NCBI GenBank assembly: GCA_934678955.1 | Contig: CAKUSI010000045.1 | Span: forward strand, 1-17,405 | Direction: 5' to 3' | Length of the DNA: 17,405 bases | Origin: an uncultured Austwickia sp. | Lineage (GTDB): Bacteria; Actinomycetota; Actinomycetes; Actinomycetales; Dermatophilaceae | Shown: in pieces, positions 7,748 to 15,197 of the stretch | Numbering within the stretch: the stretch's first letter is position 1 | How the letters are laid out: every line of letters begins with the position of its first letter | Made by a program: the position numbers and the translations under genes | Notes under the pieces: model-generated | Told to the model about the DNA's origin: nothing | What the model saw: only the letters and a program-made list of their open reading frames with translations | Databases searched by the model: none

Positions 7748-8857
7748 ATGACTCAGGCAGCGGAGGAGCTCACGCCGGAGCTCAAGAAGCTCTACAGCGA
7801 TTTCGAAGCCAACCACATGTCCCCGCTCTGGACGCAGCTGGCGAATCTCCTGCCGTTCACCCCGCAGTCCGACGCAGTGCCGCACGTCTGGGAATGGTCC
7901 ACCCTCTACGACCTCGCCAGGCAGTCGGGCGACCTCGTTCCGGTCGGTCGCGGCGGCGAGCGGCGCGCGATCGCGCTTGCGAACCCGGGCCTGGGCGGTC
8001 AGCCCTTCGCCACGCCGACGCTGTGGTGCGCGATTCAGTATCTCGGCGGCTTCGAGACCGCTCCGGAGCACCGGCACGCCCAGAACGCGTTCCGCTTCAT
8101 CGTCGAGGGCGAGGGCGTGTGGACGGTCGTCAACGGCGATCCCGTCGCCATGCGGCGCGGCGACTTCCTGCTGACCCCCGGATGGCACTTCCACGGTCAC
8201 CACAACGACACCGATCAGCCGATGGCGTGGATCGACGGGCTGGATGCGCCATTCTCGCATTACCTGGATGTCGGCTTCTTCGAGTTCGGCTCCGAGCGAG
8301 TCACCGACGAGGCTTCGCCTGCTGTCTCGCGCAATGAGCGGCTGTGGGCCTACCCCGGGCTGCGCCCGCTCTCGGAACTCGGGCCGAAGGTCAACTCCCC
8401 GCTGGCGGCATACCGCTGGGAGAACACGGATGCCGCACTCAACGAGCAGCTCGCGCTGGAAGACGAAGGCTACCCGGCCACGGTCTCGCAGGGCCATGCG
8501 GCCATTCGCTACGTCAACCCGACGTCCGGTGGCGATGTGATGCCGACGCTTCGAGCTGAGTTCCACCGCCTGCGCCCCGGAGTGGAGACACCGACGCTGC
8601 ACGAGGTGGGATCGTCGGTGTGGCAGGTGTTCGAGGGCCGCGGGGTTGTCGACCTCGGCGGCGTGGAGCACGAGCTCGAGCGCGGCGACGTGTTCGTCGT
8701 CCCTTCGTGGGTGCCGTGGTCGATCAAGGCTGATGGCGATCTCGACCTGTTCCGGTTCAACGACTTCCCGGTCATCGAGAAGCTCGGCTTCGCCCGCTCG
8801 TACGCCCCCGGCGAGGGCCGGGCGATGCCGGTCGCGCCGGAGGGCGGCCACCATTGA
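7748..8857 (+). CDS. Gentisate 1,2-dioxygenase
   Basis: The start ATG at 7748 is fixed by AGGAGG at 7735-7740; longer in-frame starts at 7562 run through the promoter region without a binding site. The 369-residue protein is a two-cupin enzyme that opens the ring of gentisate with O2 and Fe(II) to give maleylpyruvate in the cytoplasm. The N-terminal cupin holds the metal ligands H108 and H110 (APEHRHAQNAFRFIVEGEG) and H149 in TPGWHFHGHHND. The C-terminal cupin holds the family-typical NPTSGGDVMPT and the HEVGSSVWQVFEGRG stretch. The length is at the usual family value (about 340-380). It is followed after 30 bases by the maleylpyruvate isomerase, the next step. Related salicylate 1,2-dioxygenases and 1-hydroxy-2-naphthoate dioxygenases share this fold, but the neighbours favour gentisate or a substituted gentisate. 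Confidence 0.9.
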   Translation: MTQAAEELTPELKKLYSDFEANHMSPLWTQLANLLPFTPQSDAVPHVWEWSTLYDLARQSGDLVPVGRGGERRAIALANPGLGGQPFATPTLWCAIQYLGGFETAPEHRHAQNAFRFIVEGEGVWTVVNGDPVAMRRGDFLLTPGWHFHGHHNDTDQPMAWIDGLDAPFSHYLDVGFFEFGSERVTDEASPAVSRNERLWAYPGLRPLSELGPKVNSPLAAYRWENTDAALNEQLALEDEGYPATVSQGHAAIRYVNPTSGGDVMPTLRAEFHRLRPGVETPTLHEVGSSVWQVFEGRGVVDLGGVEHELERGDVFVVPSWVPWSIKADGDLDLFRFNDFPVIEKLGFARSYAPGEGRAMPVAPEGGHH

Positions 8858-8887
8858 TCGAGGCGGCCGCACTGAGAGGGGCCGATC

Positions 8888-9637
8888 ATGGCTGCGCGTT
8901 CCGATAAGGTCACCGACCCCGCGATCCAGGCCGATCTGCTGCTGGCGCGCCGGGGCCAGGCCTACTTCAGCCGCAAGCTCAACGAACTCGACGACGGCGA
9001 GTTCGACGAAGAGTCCGGTATCGAGGGGTGGTCGCGCGGCCACGTGATCGCGCACGTGGGATATCACGCGCGAGGCCTTGCGCGGATGGTGGAGAGCGCC
9101 GCGACCGGCGCCGACATCGCCATGTTCGACTCGACAGCTCAGTTCCTGGATGAGGTCGAGTACGGCGCCACGCTGGTCCCGTTCGCGCTGCGCAACCTCT
9201 CCGACCACGCCGCAGTGCACTTGACCGTGGAGTGGCGCGACCTCGACGACGATCGGTGGGGTGCCGCTGCTGCGGTGCGGCCGGGTCGGGTCGTGCCCAT
9301 CGCCTCCACTCCGATCATGCGCGCCTTCGAAACCTGGATCCGCGCCGTCGACCTCCGCAACGGTGGCACCTTCGCCGAGTTCCCTGACGTACTCGTCGAT
9401 CGGATCCTCGCCGAAGTGGTTTCCGATTGGCGATCGGCCGGCGACCTGCAGCTTCTCCTGCGGCCCATCGATCGACAGCAGGAGCAGACCAGCACCGCCG
9501 CTGCTGGGCGTGGCCTGCCGGTGGTCACCGGTACCGCGCGCGACCTCGCGCGGTGGGCAACAGGTCGCGGTGCCGGGCCGTCGGTCGCGTGCGCAGGCGG
9601 AGCTCTTCCCGAACCACCCCTGTGGCTCGAAGACTGA
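8888..9637 (+). CDS. Maleylpyruvate isomerase, mycothiol-dependent type
   Basis: ATG 8888 follows GAGAGGGG about 8 bases upstream. The 249-residue protein has the DinB-like four-helix N-terminal domain, with GWSRGHVIAHVGYHARGL at 47-64, and a smaller C-terminal domain. This family isomerises maleylpyruvate to fumarylpyruvate with mycothiol in place of glutathione, as described in Corynebacterium glutamicum. By my recollection the metal ligands there are a His near 52, then Glu and His four residues apart near 144-148. Here H52 and E148 are present, but the second His position is R152 (ETWIRAVDL). Either the metal site is altered, another His such as H107 or H111 takes over, or the enzyme differs in function. 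The location directly after gentisate dioxygenase supports the assignment. Confidence 0.8.
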   Translation: MAARSDKVTDPAIQADLLLARRGQAYFSRKLNELDDGEFDEESGIEGWSRGHVIAHVGYHARGLARMVESAATGADIAMFDSTAQFLDEVEYGATLVPFALRNLSDHAAVHLTVEWRDLDDDRWGAAAAVRPGRVVPIASTPIMRAFETWIRAVDLRNGGTFAEFPDVLVDRILAEVVSDWRSAGDLQLLLRPIDRQQEQTSTAAAGRGLPVVTGTARDLARWATGRGAGPSVACAGGALPEPPLWLED

Positions 9638-9852
9638 CCCGGATGCACGAACAACGTAAATGAGTTTGTAGTCCGGCTAACAGTCACTGTCCTTCCCATT
9701 ACAGACCTGTATTCTGGGAGTTGACGTGAGTCAGTACCTGTTGTAGTTTATGATTCGTACACGGAGGAAATGCTGGCGGGCGCGCGGATGCGCTCGGGGG
9801 CTTCCGATCTGGGAACCTTCGCGATAATGCTGAGAATCTGATGGGAGAGCAG
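9638..9852 (+). promoter_or_regulatory. Putative promoter/operator region of the 3-hydroxybenzoate hydroxylase operon
   Basis: This gap holds a possible promoter, TTGACG (9721-9726), a 17-base spacer and TAGTTT (9744-9749); a second -10-like GATAAT is at 9823-9828. Upstream lie three dyads built from CAG and CTG half-sites: ACAGTCACTGT (9680-9690, perfect), TACAGACCTGTA (9700-9711, 5-base arms) and CAGTACCTG (9732-9740). The first two centres are about 20.5 bases apart, close to two helical turns. ATTCGTACACGGAGGA (9753-9768) repeats an element seen before the dioxygenase gene. The lower GC of this stretch compared with the genes fits a regulatory region. No terminator with a T run is visible after the isomerase gene. 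All by eye. Confidence 0.4.
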
Positions 9853-11049
9853 ATGAGCAACGACTCGGCACGGTCCGATGTCCTGGTGATCGGCGGTGGG
9901 ATCGGCGGACTCTCGGCGGCGCTCGCCCTCGGTCGCGCAGGACATCGGGTGCGACTCACCGAGCAGGCGACGACCTTCTCAGAGATCGGCGCCGGCCTTC
10001 AGCTCGGGCCCAACGCGGTGCGCAGCTTCGACCGCCTCGGCGTGTGGGAGACCCTGCGCGATGTGGCGGTGACGCCGAGCGCAGGATTGATCATGGATGC
10101 GGTGTCGGGCGAGCGACTGACCCGGCTCGACTTCGGCGCGCCCTTCCTCGAGCGCTACGGCTATCCGTACGTCGTCGCACATCGACACGACGTGCTCACG
10201 GCCCTGCTGGATGCCTGCCGCGCTCTGCCCAACATCGTGCTCGAGAGCGGAATGCGCGCGGAGTCCGTCACCGAGACGAAGCACGGGGCGGTCGTGCGCT
10301 ACGAGAACGGGGAGGAGATCGTCTCGCAGCTCGTAGTCGGAGCAGACGGCATCCGATCGAAGACCCGCCTGTTGCACGACGACAGCGAGCCGCTCTTCAC
10401 GGGGCATGTCGCGTATCGCGGCACGCTCCCCGTCGATGAGCTCAAGATCGACTTCGATCGTGACGATGTGCTCATCTGGATCGGCCCGGGAATGCACCTG
10501 GTGCAGTACCCGGTGCGAGGTGGCGACATCTACAACCAGGTCGCCGTCATCGAGAGCACCTGGCATGCGCAGGGCAGGGAGGACTGGGGCGGCAAGGAAG
10601 AGCTCTACGAGGCCTTCGACGTGGCATGCGACTTCGTGAAGGAGTCGCTGGAGATCTTCTCCGACAATAAGCGCTGGCCGATCTTCGATCGCGACCCGCT
10701 CGCCTCGTGGAGCACCGAGCACACCATTCTGCTCGGTGATGCCGCGCACGCGATGCGTCAGTATCTGGGCCAGGGCGCGTGCCAGGCTCTCGAGGACTCT
10801 CTCGTGCTCACGCAGGAGCTGAGCCGTCATGCAGAGCGTCGCGACGCCTTTGCCGCGTACGAGGCCCGCCGGGTGGAGCACACCACGAAGTGCCAGCTCA
10901 CCGCACGTCCCTGGGGCGACCTGTGGCACACGAACGACCCGATGACGCGCGTGCTTCGCGACAAGTTCTTCAAGCTGCGCGCCGACGACGACTACACCGA
11001 GCTCGACTGGCTGTATCTGGACCGTGTCGGTCCGATGACCGCAGCCTGA
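9853..11049 (+). CDS. 3-hydroxybenzoate 6-hydroxylase (FAD monooxygenase)
   Basis: I prefer ATG 9853, preceded by GGGAGAG, over ATG 9841, which would add MGEQ and has no good binding site. The 398 residues match the single-component flavin hydroxylase family: GGGIGGL (14-20) for FAD, the DG motif VVGADGIRSKTR (161-172), and the GD motif LLGDAAHAM (293-301). H215 (PGMHLVQYP) and Q303 (MRQYLGQGA) correspond to the two residues reported as important in Rhodococcus 3-hydroxybenzoate 6-hydroxylase, and the DWLYLDRV end is also typical. The enzyme uses NAD(P)H and O2 to convert 3-hydroxybenzoate to gentisate, which feeds the dioxygenase upstream. A salicylate 5-hydroxylase role or a methylated hydroxybenzoate substrate cannot be excluded. 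The fumarylpyruvate hydrolase gene follows after 19 bases. Confidence 0.87.
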   Translation: MSNDSARSDVLVIGGGIGGLSAALALGRAGHRVRLTEQATTFSEIGAGLQLGPNAVRSFDRLGVWETLRDVAVTPSAGLIMDAVSGERLTRLDFGAPFLERYGYPYVVAHRHDVLTALLDACRALPNIVLESGMRAESVTETKHGAVVRYENGEEIVSQLVVGADGIRSKTRLLHDDSEPLFTGHVAYRGTLPVDELKIDFDRDDVLIWIGPGMHLVQYPVRGGDIYNQVAVIESTWHAQGREDWGGKEELYEAFDVACDFVKESLEIFSDNKRWPIFDRDPLASWSTEHTILLGDAAHAMRQYLGQGACQALEDSLVLTQELSRHAERRDAFAAYEARRVEHTTKCQLTARPWGDLWHTNDPMTRVLRDKFFKLRADDDYTELDWLYLDRVGPMTAA

Positions 11050-11068
11050 CCATAAGGAGTACCACGCC

Positions 11069-11998
11069 ATGCAGTTCGCCAGTGCTGACCATGTCGGCAA
11101 GCCCATCGTCGTAGCCAGAAGCGGTGACGGCCTCGTTGACGCGACGCCGCTGCTCGGCGATGCCGTCGCCGAAGAGCCGATGATCGCACTCGTCCGGCTT
11201 CTTGCCGAAGGCGCCATCGATGCCAGCGCCCTCAGCGGTCTTCCTGCGCTCCAGGAGTCCGAGGTGACCATCACCCCGCTCGTGCGGCGCCCCGGCAAGA
11301 TCATCGCCGCGCCGATCAATTACGACGATCACAAAGCGGAGATGAAGCAGCTCGGCGATGTCTCGGCGCTGGGCTTCTTCCTGAAGTCACCGTCATCGGT
11401 GCTCGCAGACGGAGGCACAGTCATCCTCCCCTACAGCGACCGGCGCTTCGATCAGGAGGGCGAGCTCGCCGTCGTGATCGGCAAGGGTGGAAAGAACATC
11501 GCCGAACGCGATGTCGCGCGTCACATCGCCGGCTACACCTGCCTGCTCGACATCACGATGCGGGGCGGAGAGGATCGGTCGACCCGCAAGTCGTTCGACA
11601 CCTTCACTCCAGTCGGGCCGTACCTGGTGACCGCCGATGAGGTGGGCGATCTCGCCACGATGACCCTGGAGTCGCGGGTCAATGGCACGCTCCGCCAGGA
11701 TGCCGACATCGCGGAGCTCATCTGGGGAGTCGAGCGCTTCATCAGCTATGTGTCTTCGGTCACCACGCTTGAGCCGGGCGACATCATCACCACGGGAACT
11801 CCTGCTGGGGTGGGCTCGATCGACGACGGTGATCGCGTCGAGGTGACCATCAGCAACGTCGGCACGCTCTCGGTGGCGGTGAGCGCCCAGGGTGCCGTGC
11901 TTTCGCCGACCAAGGGCGCGCAAGTCGGCCCGAAGCCGCCAGAGACTGTCACGCCGCTGCGCCAGCGCACGGCCGACGGACGCCTGACCAAACTGTGA
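11069..11998 (+). CDS. Fumarylacetoacetate hydrolase family protein, probable fumarylpyruvate hydrolase
   Basis: ATG 11069 follows AAGGAGT at 11054-11060. The 309-residue protein has the FAH fold in its last two thirds: metal ligands E130 and E132 (FDQEGELAVVIG), D161 (CLLDITMRG), and K174 in RKSFDTFTPVGP, then TTGTPAGVG (241-249). The first 70 residues form the small N-terminal domain common to this group. In the gentisate route it would split fumarylpyruvate to fumarate and pyruvate. It is the last enzyme needed after the hydroxylase, dioxygenase and isomerase found here. FAH-fold proteins also include acylpyruvases and ring-cleavage hydratases, so the exact substrate rests on context. If the ring carries a methyl group, the second product would be a methylfumarate (mesaconate). 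Confidence 0.86.
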   Translation: MQFASADHVGKPIVVARSGDGLVDATPLLGDAVAEEPMIALVRLLAEGAIDASALSGLPALQESEVTITPLVRRPGKIIAAPINYDDHKAEMKQLGDVSALGFFLKSPSSVLADGGTVILPYSDRRFDQEGELAVVIGKGGKNIAERDVARHIAGYTCLLDITMRGGEDRSTRKSFDTFTPVGPYLVTADEVGDLATMTLESRVNGTLRQDADIAELIWGVERFISYVSSVTTLEPGDIITTGTPAGVGSIDDGDRVEVTISNVGTLSVAVSAQGAVLSPTKGAQVGPKPPETVTPLRQRTADGRLTKL

Positions 11999-12035
11999 CG
12001 CCCTTCCGCTACTGACTCGCACGACGGGAACACCA

Positions 12036-13280
12036 ATGCAACACGATGGGACCTATGCGCCGCTCGGCGGCATCCGGGTGCTCGAGCTTGGCAACTACAT
12101 CGCGGCCCCCACCGCAGGTCGGCTCCTGGCGGATTTCGGTGCCGAGGTCATCAAAGTCGAGCGGCCGGGCACGGGCGACGAACTGCGCCGGTGGCGGTTG
12201 CACGGCGGCGACACATCCATGCTGTTTCGCACGATCAACCGCAACAAGAAGTCCGTCGTGCTCGATCTGAGCAAGCCGGATGCGCGCAAGATCGTCGTTG
12301 AGCTCGTGAAGCATTGCGACGTGCTCATCGAGAACTTCCGCCCGGGAACGCTGGAGAAGTGGGGTATCGGCCCCGACGTGCTCACGGCGGCCAACCCCGA
12401 GCTCATCATCTGCCGCATCTCTGCCTTCGGGCAGACCGGTCCTCTGGCGTCGCGACCAGGGTTCGCAGCGATCGCCGAAGGATACGGGGGGCTGCGAGCG
12501 CTCGTGGGCGAGGCGGATCGCCCGCCGTCGCGCGTGGGCGTCTCGATCGGTGACTCGATTGCCGGCCTCTACGCGGCGTTCGGTGCGGTCATGCAGTTGT
12601 TCGAGCGCAAGCAGCTGAGTTCCGAGACGGAGCCCCGCAGACCGTCGCCCAGCATCGACGTTGCGCTCAATGAAGCGATCCTGTCGATGATGGAGTCGCT
12701 GCTGCCCGACTACGACGCCTTCGGGGTGGTCCGGCATCGCACCGGCGGGCGACTCGAGGGCATCGCCCCCTCGAACGCGTACGTGTGCGCCGACGGAGCG
12801 AGCGTGATCATCGGTGGCAACGGCGACTCGATCTTCGTCCGGCTCATGGAGACCATCGGCCGGTCCGACCTGGCCGCAGATCCTCAGCTGGCAGAGAACG
12901 CGGGGCGGTGGCAGCGACGAGATGAGCTCGATGCCGCAATCGGCGCATGGACAGCATCCCTGCCCGCTCGCGACGTGCTTGAAGCGCTCGACCGTTCGGA
13001 GGTGCCGGCAGGGCCGATCTACACGGCCGCTGACATCATCGCGGACCCTCAGTTCGAGGCGCGCAACATGGTGCAGCGACTCGACGTCTCGACCGGAGAG
13101 GAAACGCTCGCCGGCATCAGGTTCCCCGGGGTGGTGCCTGTCGTCGAAGGTGCTTCGCTGCCGATCCGATCGCTCGGACCGGACCTGGGCGAGCACACCT
13201 ACGAGATCCTGGGCGGGCTGCTCGGCATGACTCCAGCAGAGACGGATGCCGTGAGCGGCGCCGAAAGGCGCGCGTCATGA
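12036..13280 (+). CDS. Class III CoA-transferase (CaiB/BaiF family), second copy
   Basis: ATG 12036 is 37 bases after the hydrolase stop; only a weak GACGGGAA is visible before it. The product has 414 residues. Family features are GGIRVLELGNYIAAPTAGRL, LADFGAEVIKVERPG, INRNKKSVVLDL, VLIENFRPGTLEKWG, and D173 in VSIGDSIAGLYA as the probable catalytic Asp. Its sequence differs clearly from the copy at 2556-3761, so this is not a recent duplication. It probably makes a CoA ester from a free acid with succinyl-CoA or acetyl-CoA as donor. The stop overlaps the start of a canonical HMG-CoA-lyase-like gene (ATGA), which implies stoichiometric expression and consecutive steps. Placement straight after the gentisate enzymes suggests that it activates a product of ring fission. 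Confidence 0.92.
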   Translation: MQHDGTYAPLGGIRVLELGNYIAAPTAGRLLADFGAEVIKVERPGTGDELRRWRLHGGDTSMLFRTINRNKKSVVLDLSKPDARKIVVELVKHCDVLIENFRPGTLEKWGIGPDVLTAANPELIICRISAFGQTGPLASRPGFAAIAEGYGGLRALVGEADRPPSRVGVSIGDSIAGLYAAFGAVMQLFERKQLSSETEPRRPSPSIDVALNEAILSMMESLLPDYDAFGVVRHRTGGRLEGIAPSNAYVCADGASVIIGGNGDSIFVRLMETIGRSDLAADPQLAENAGRWQRRDELDAAIGAWTASLPARDVLEALDRSEVPAGPIYTAADIIADPQFEARNMVQRLDVSTGEETLAGIRFPGVVPVVEGASLPIRSLGPDLGEHTYEILGGLLGMTPAETDAVSGAERRAS

Positions 13281-14206
13281 CCGGCGAGCTGCGGGTGCGA
13301 GACGTGACGCTTCGGGACGGCCTGCAGCTGACGGGAAAGCTGCTGTCGGTCGATCGAAAGGTCGAGATCATCCGTGCGCTGCTCGCAGAGGGCGCCACCG
13401 AGCTCGAGATCGGCTCGATGGCCCGGCCAGACCTGGTGCCGCCGCTCGCAAACACGACTGATGTGATCGCCCAGCTGACCCCGCACGAGCTCGAGCGCTG
13501 CTGGGTGTGGGTCGCCACGCCCGGTCACGTTGCGCGTGCTGCGGCTGCCGGTGCGAGGCGCTTCCAGTACTGTCTATCGGCCTCGGAGTCGCACAACAAG
13601 GCGAACCTCGGCCGCGATGTGGAGGCGAGCCTCGCAGCGCTCCCCGAGGCTATCGAGATCGCCAAGGGTGTGGGCGGAACCGTGCAGCTTGCCATCGCGA
13701 CATCGTTCACCTGCCCGTTCGAGGGGCGCGTACCCGTAGAGCGAATTGTGAGCATTGCAGCGGATCCCCGTGTCAAGGACGTCACCGACGTCGTCATCTG
13801 CGACACCCTCGGTCACGCGATTCCGGCCGAGGTCAGCGCGATCTTCGCCGCCCTGCGCAACGCGGGAGTCACGCATTCGCTCGGATTCCATGGACACGAC
13901 ACGTGGGGAATGGGCGTCGCGAACTCTCTGGCTGCGGTCGCCGCGGGTGCTGCCTTCGTGGACGGCACGCTCGGCGGTCTCGGCGGGTGTCCGTTCGCGC
14001 CCGGTGCGAGTGGCAATGTCTCGCTCGAGGATCTGCTGTTCGCGGGAAGGCCGTCGTGGCTCACCCCGGATTCGTTCAGCCGCATCGGCGTGCTCTCGGC
14101 TTCGCTGATCGCCGAACTCGAGGAGCCCAGTCGCTCGAGGTCGGTGGAGGCTGCGAAATCGACGTCAGCCCAGTTCGAGTGGTCGCTCGCAGCCCAGGCC
14201 GGATGA
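13277..14206 (+). CDS. HMG-CoA lyase family enzyme
   Basis: ATG 13277 overlaps the CoA-transferase stop (ATGA). The 309-residue TIM-barrel protein keeps all key residues of HMG-CoA lyase: R13-D14-G15 with Q17 (LRDGLQ), H205 and H207 (GFHGHDTWG), C238 in GGLGGCPFAPGASGN, and N247. The family cleaves 3-hydroxy-3-methyl dicarboxyl-CoA esters; HMG-CoA gives acetoacetate and acetyl-CoA, and citramalyl-CoA would give pyruvate and acetyl-CoA by the same chemistry. The gene lies in an operon with CoA-transferase and ring-cleavage genes rather than with leucine-degradation genes (no methylcrotonyl-CoA carboxylase is here), so a citramalyl-CoA-type substrate is a reasonable inference. It contrasts with the divergent lyase at 1396-2559. 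Confidence 0.88.
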   Translation: MTGELRVRDVTLRDGLQLTGKLLSVDRKVEIIRALLAEGATELEIGSMARPDLVPPLANTTDVIAQLTPHELERCWVWVATPGHVARAAAAGARRFQYCLSASESHNKANLGRDVEASLAALPEAIEIAKGVGGTVQLAIATSFTCPFEGRVPVERIVSIAADPRVKDVTDVVICDTLGHAIPAEVSAIFAALRNAGVTHSLGFHGHDTWGMGVANSLAAVAAGAAFVDGTLGGLGGCPFAPGASGNVSLEDLLFAGRPSWLTPDSFSRIGVLSASLIAELEEPSRSRSVEAAKSTSAQFEWSLAAQAG

Positions 14207-14210
14207 TCCG

Positions 14211-15146
14211 ATGACGATGTCACTTGCCGATCTCACGGACCCTCGCGCCACGCGGCTGGATACGCCCCCTTGGTATACACCGGGCTTCCTGGTGCGCCGC
14301 GCGCAGCGCATTCACACCGCGAAGTGGAACGAGCTCTTCGGCACCGAGGTCACCGGCCCGCAGTACGCTGTGCTGCTCGCGATCGCGTTGTGGCCGGATT
14401 CCGACCAGCAGACGGTGGGCGAGCTCAGCGGGCACGACAAGGCGACGATCACAGGCATCGTCGAGCGCCTGGTGCGCGCCGGACTGGTGGCTCGCGAGTC
14501 GGACCCAGCCAATCACCGTCGCGTGATCCTTTCGCTCACGCCGGCCGCAGAGCGCCGCATGCCCACCTACGCCGGCCTCGGCATGCGCGTACATGATGCG
14601 CTGTTCTCGCTCCTGCCCGCGGGGACAGCGGGGGAGTTCGTGAGCCTGCTTCGAGAGGTCGTGCTCTCGCGCCGCAGCCTGCCGGAGCCCGATCGTCCCG
14701 ATCCCGGCTTCCCCGTGATGACCCCGCGCACATCGATCGGCCACTTGCTGCGGCGCACGCATCAGATCCATGTGGAACTGTGGAGCGAAGTCTTCGACGA
14801 CACGCTGACGATTCCGCAGTACTGCGTGCTCGTCACGGGCCTCGCGCTCGATTCACCGAGTCAGCAGACAGTGGCAGATCTGTCCGGTCTCAACCCCTCC
14901 TCTGCCGCGGCCGTCATCGCCCGGCTCGAGGAGCAGGGATGGCTCGTGCGCACCGAGGACCCCTCGGACGGGCGCCGTCGAGTGCTCGGGTTCACGCATG
15001 CGGCACGGGTGGCCGCTCGCTGGTGCCGGCATGGGGCCGATGCGGTGCAGGCCGACCTGTTCGGGGCGCTCGGGAGCGAGCGCACGGAAAGGCTCGCCGA
15101 ACTGCTGGACGCTCTGGTGTCCCGCCACGAGGCAGAGCACCGCTGA
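14211..15146 (+). CDS. MarR-type transcription regulator with two MarR domains in tandem
   Basis: The start is ATG 14211 or ATG 14217; GGATGA just upstream is a poor binding site, and translation may couple to the lyase stop at 14206. The 311-residue chain is twice the normal MarR length. Residues 27-155 and 179-309 are each a full MarR domain and align with each other: QQTVGELSGHDKATI against QQTVADLSGLNPSSA in the recognition-helix region, and wing motifs DPANHRRV (98-105) against DPSDGRRRV (250-258). A Pro-rich linker (about 157-170) joins them. MarR proteins normally work as homodimers, so this may be a covalent pseudo-dimer. It probably senses an aromatic acid or CoA ester and represses the gentisate operons; the dyads at 7647-7691 and 9680-9740 are candidate sites. 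Cysteines are at 205 and 272. Confidence 0.9.
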   Translation: MTMSLADLTDPRATRLDTPPWYTPGFLVRRAQRIHTAKWNELFGTEVTGPQYAVLLAIALWPDSDQQTVGELSGHDKATITGIVERLVRAGLVARESDPANHRRVILSLTPAAERRMPTYAGLGMRVHDALFSLLPAGTAGEFVSLLREVVLSRRSLPEPDRPDPGFPVMTPRTSIGHLLRRTHQIHVELWSEVFDDTLTIPQYCVLVTGLALDSPSQQTVADLSGLNPSSAAAVIARLEEQGWLVRTEDPSDGRRRVLGFTHAARVAARWCRHGADAVQADLFGALGSERTERLAELLDALVSRHEAEHR

Positions 15147-15155
15147 CGCTGTGAC

Positions 15156-15178
15156 CGCGCATCGCAACCGCATGCGCG
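15156..15178 (+). other. Stem-loop between the regulator and hydratase genes
   Basis: CGCGCAT (15156-15162) and ATGCGCG (15172-15178) can pair as a 7-base stem around a 9-base loop. No T run follows, so it is not a classic intrinsic terminator. It could affect mRNA processing or lower expression of the downstream genes. It may equally be a chance pairing in GC-rich DNA. Confidence 0.3.
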
Positions 15179-15197
15179 ACGACGAAGAGATGAGGCC

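Noticed and set aside
9638..9680. CCGGA ... TCCGG pairing after the isomerase gene as a terminator
   Set aside because: The stem is only five bases with a long loop and no T run.
12036..13280. Idea that the second CoA-transferase is a recent duplicate of the first
   Set aside because: The two proteins share family motifs but differ widely in between and in length (401 and 414 residues), and the gene order within each pair is reversed.
13277..14206. Leucine-catabolic HMG-CoA lyase (liu-type cluster)
   Set aside because: No methylcrotonyl-CoA carboxylase or methylglutaconyl-CoA hydratase gene accompanies it. HMG-CoA activity itself cannot be excluded.
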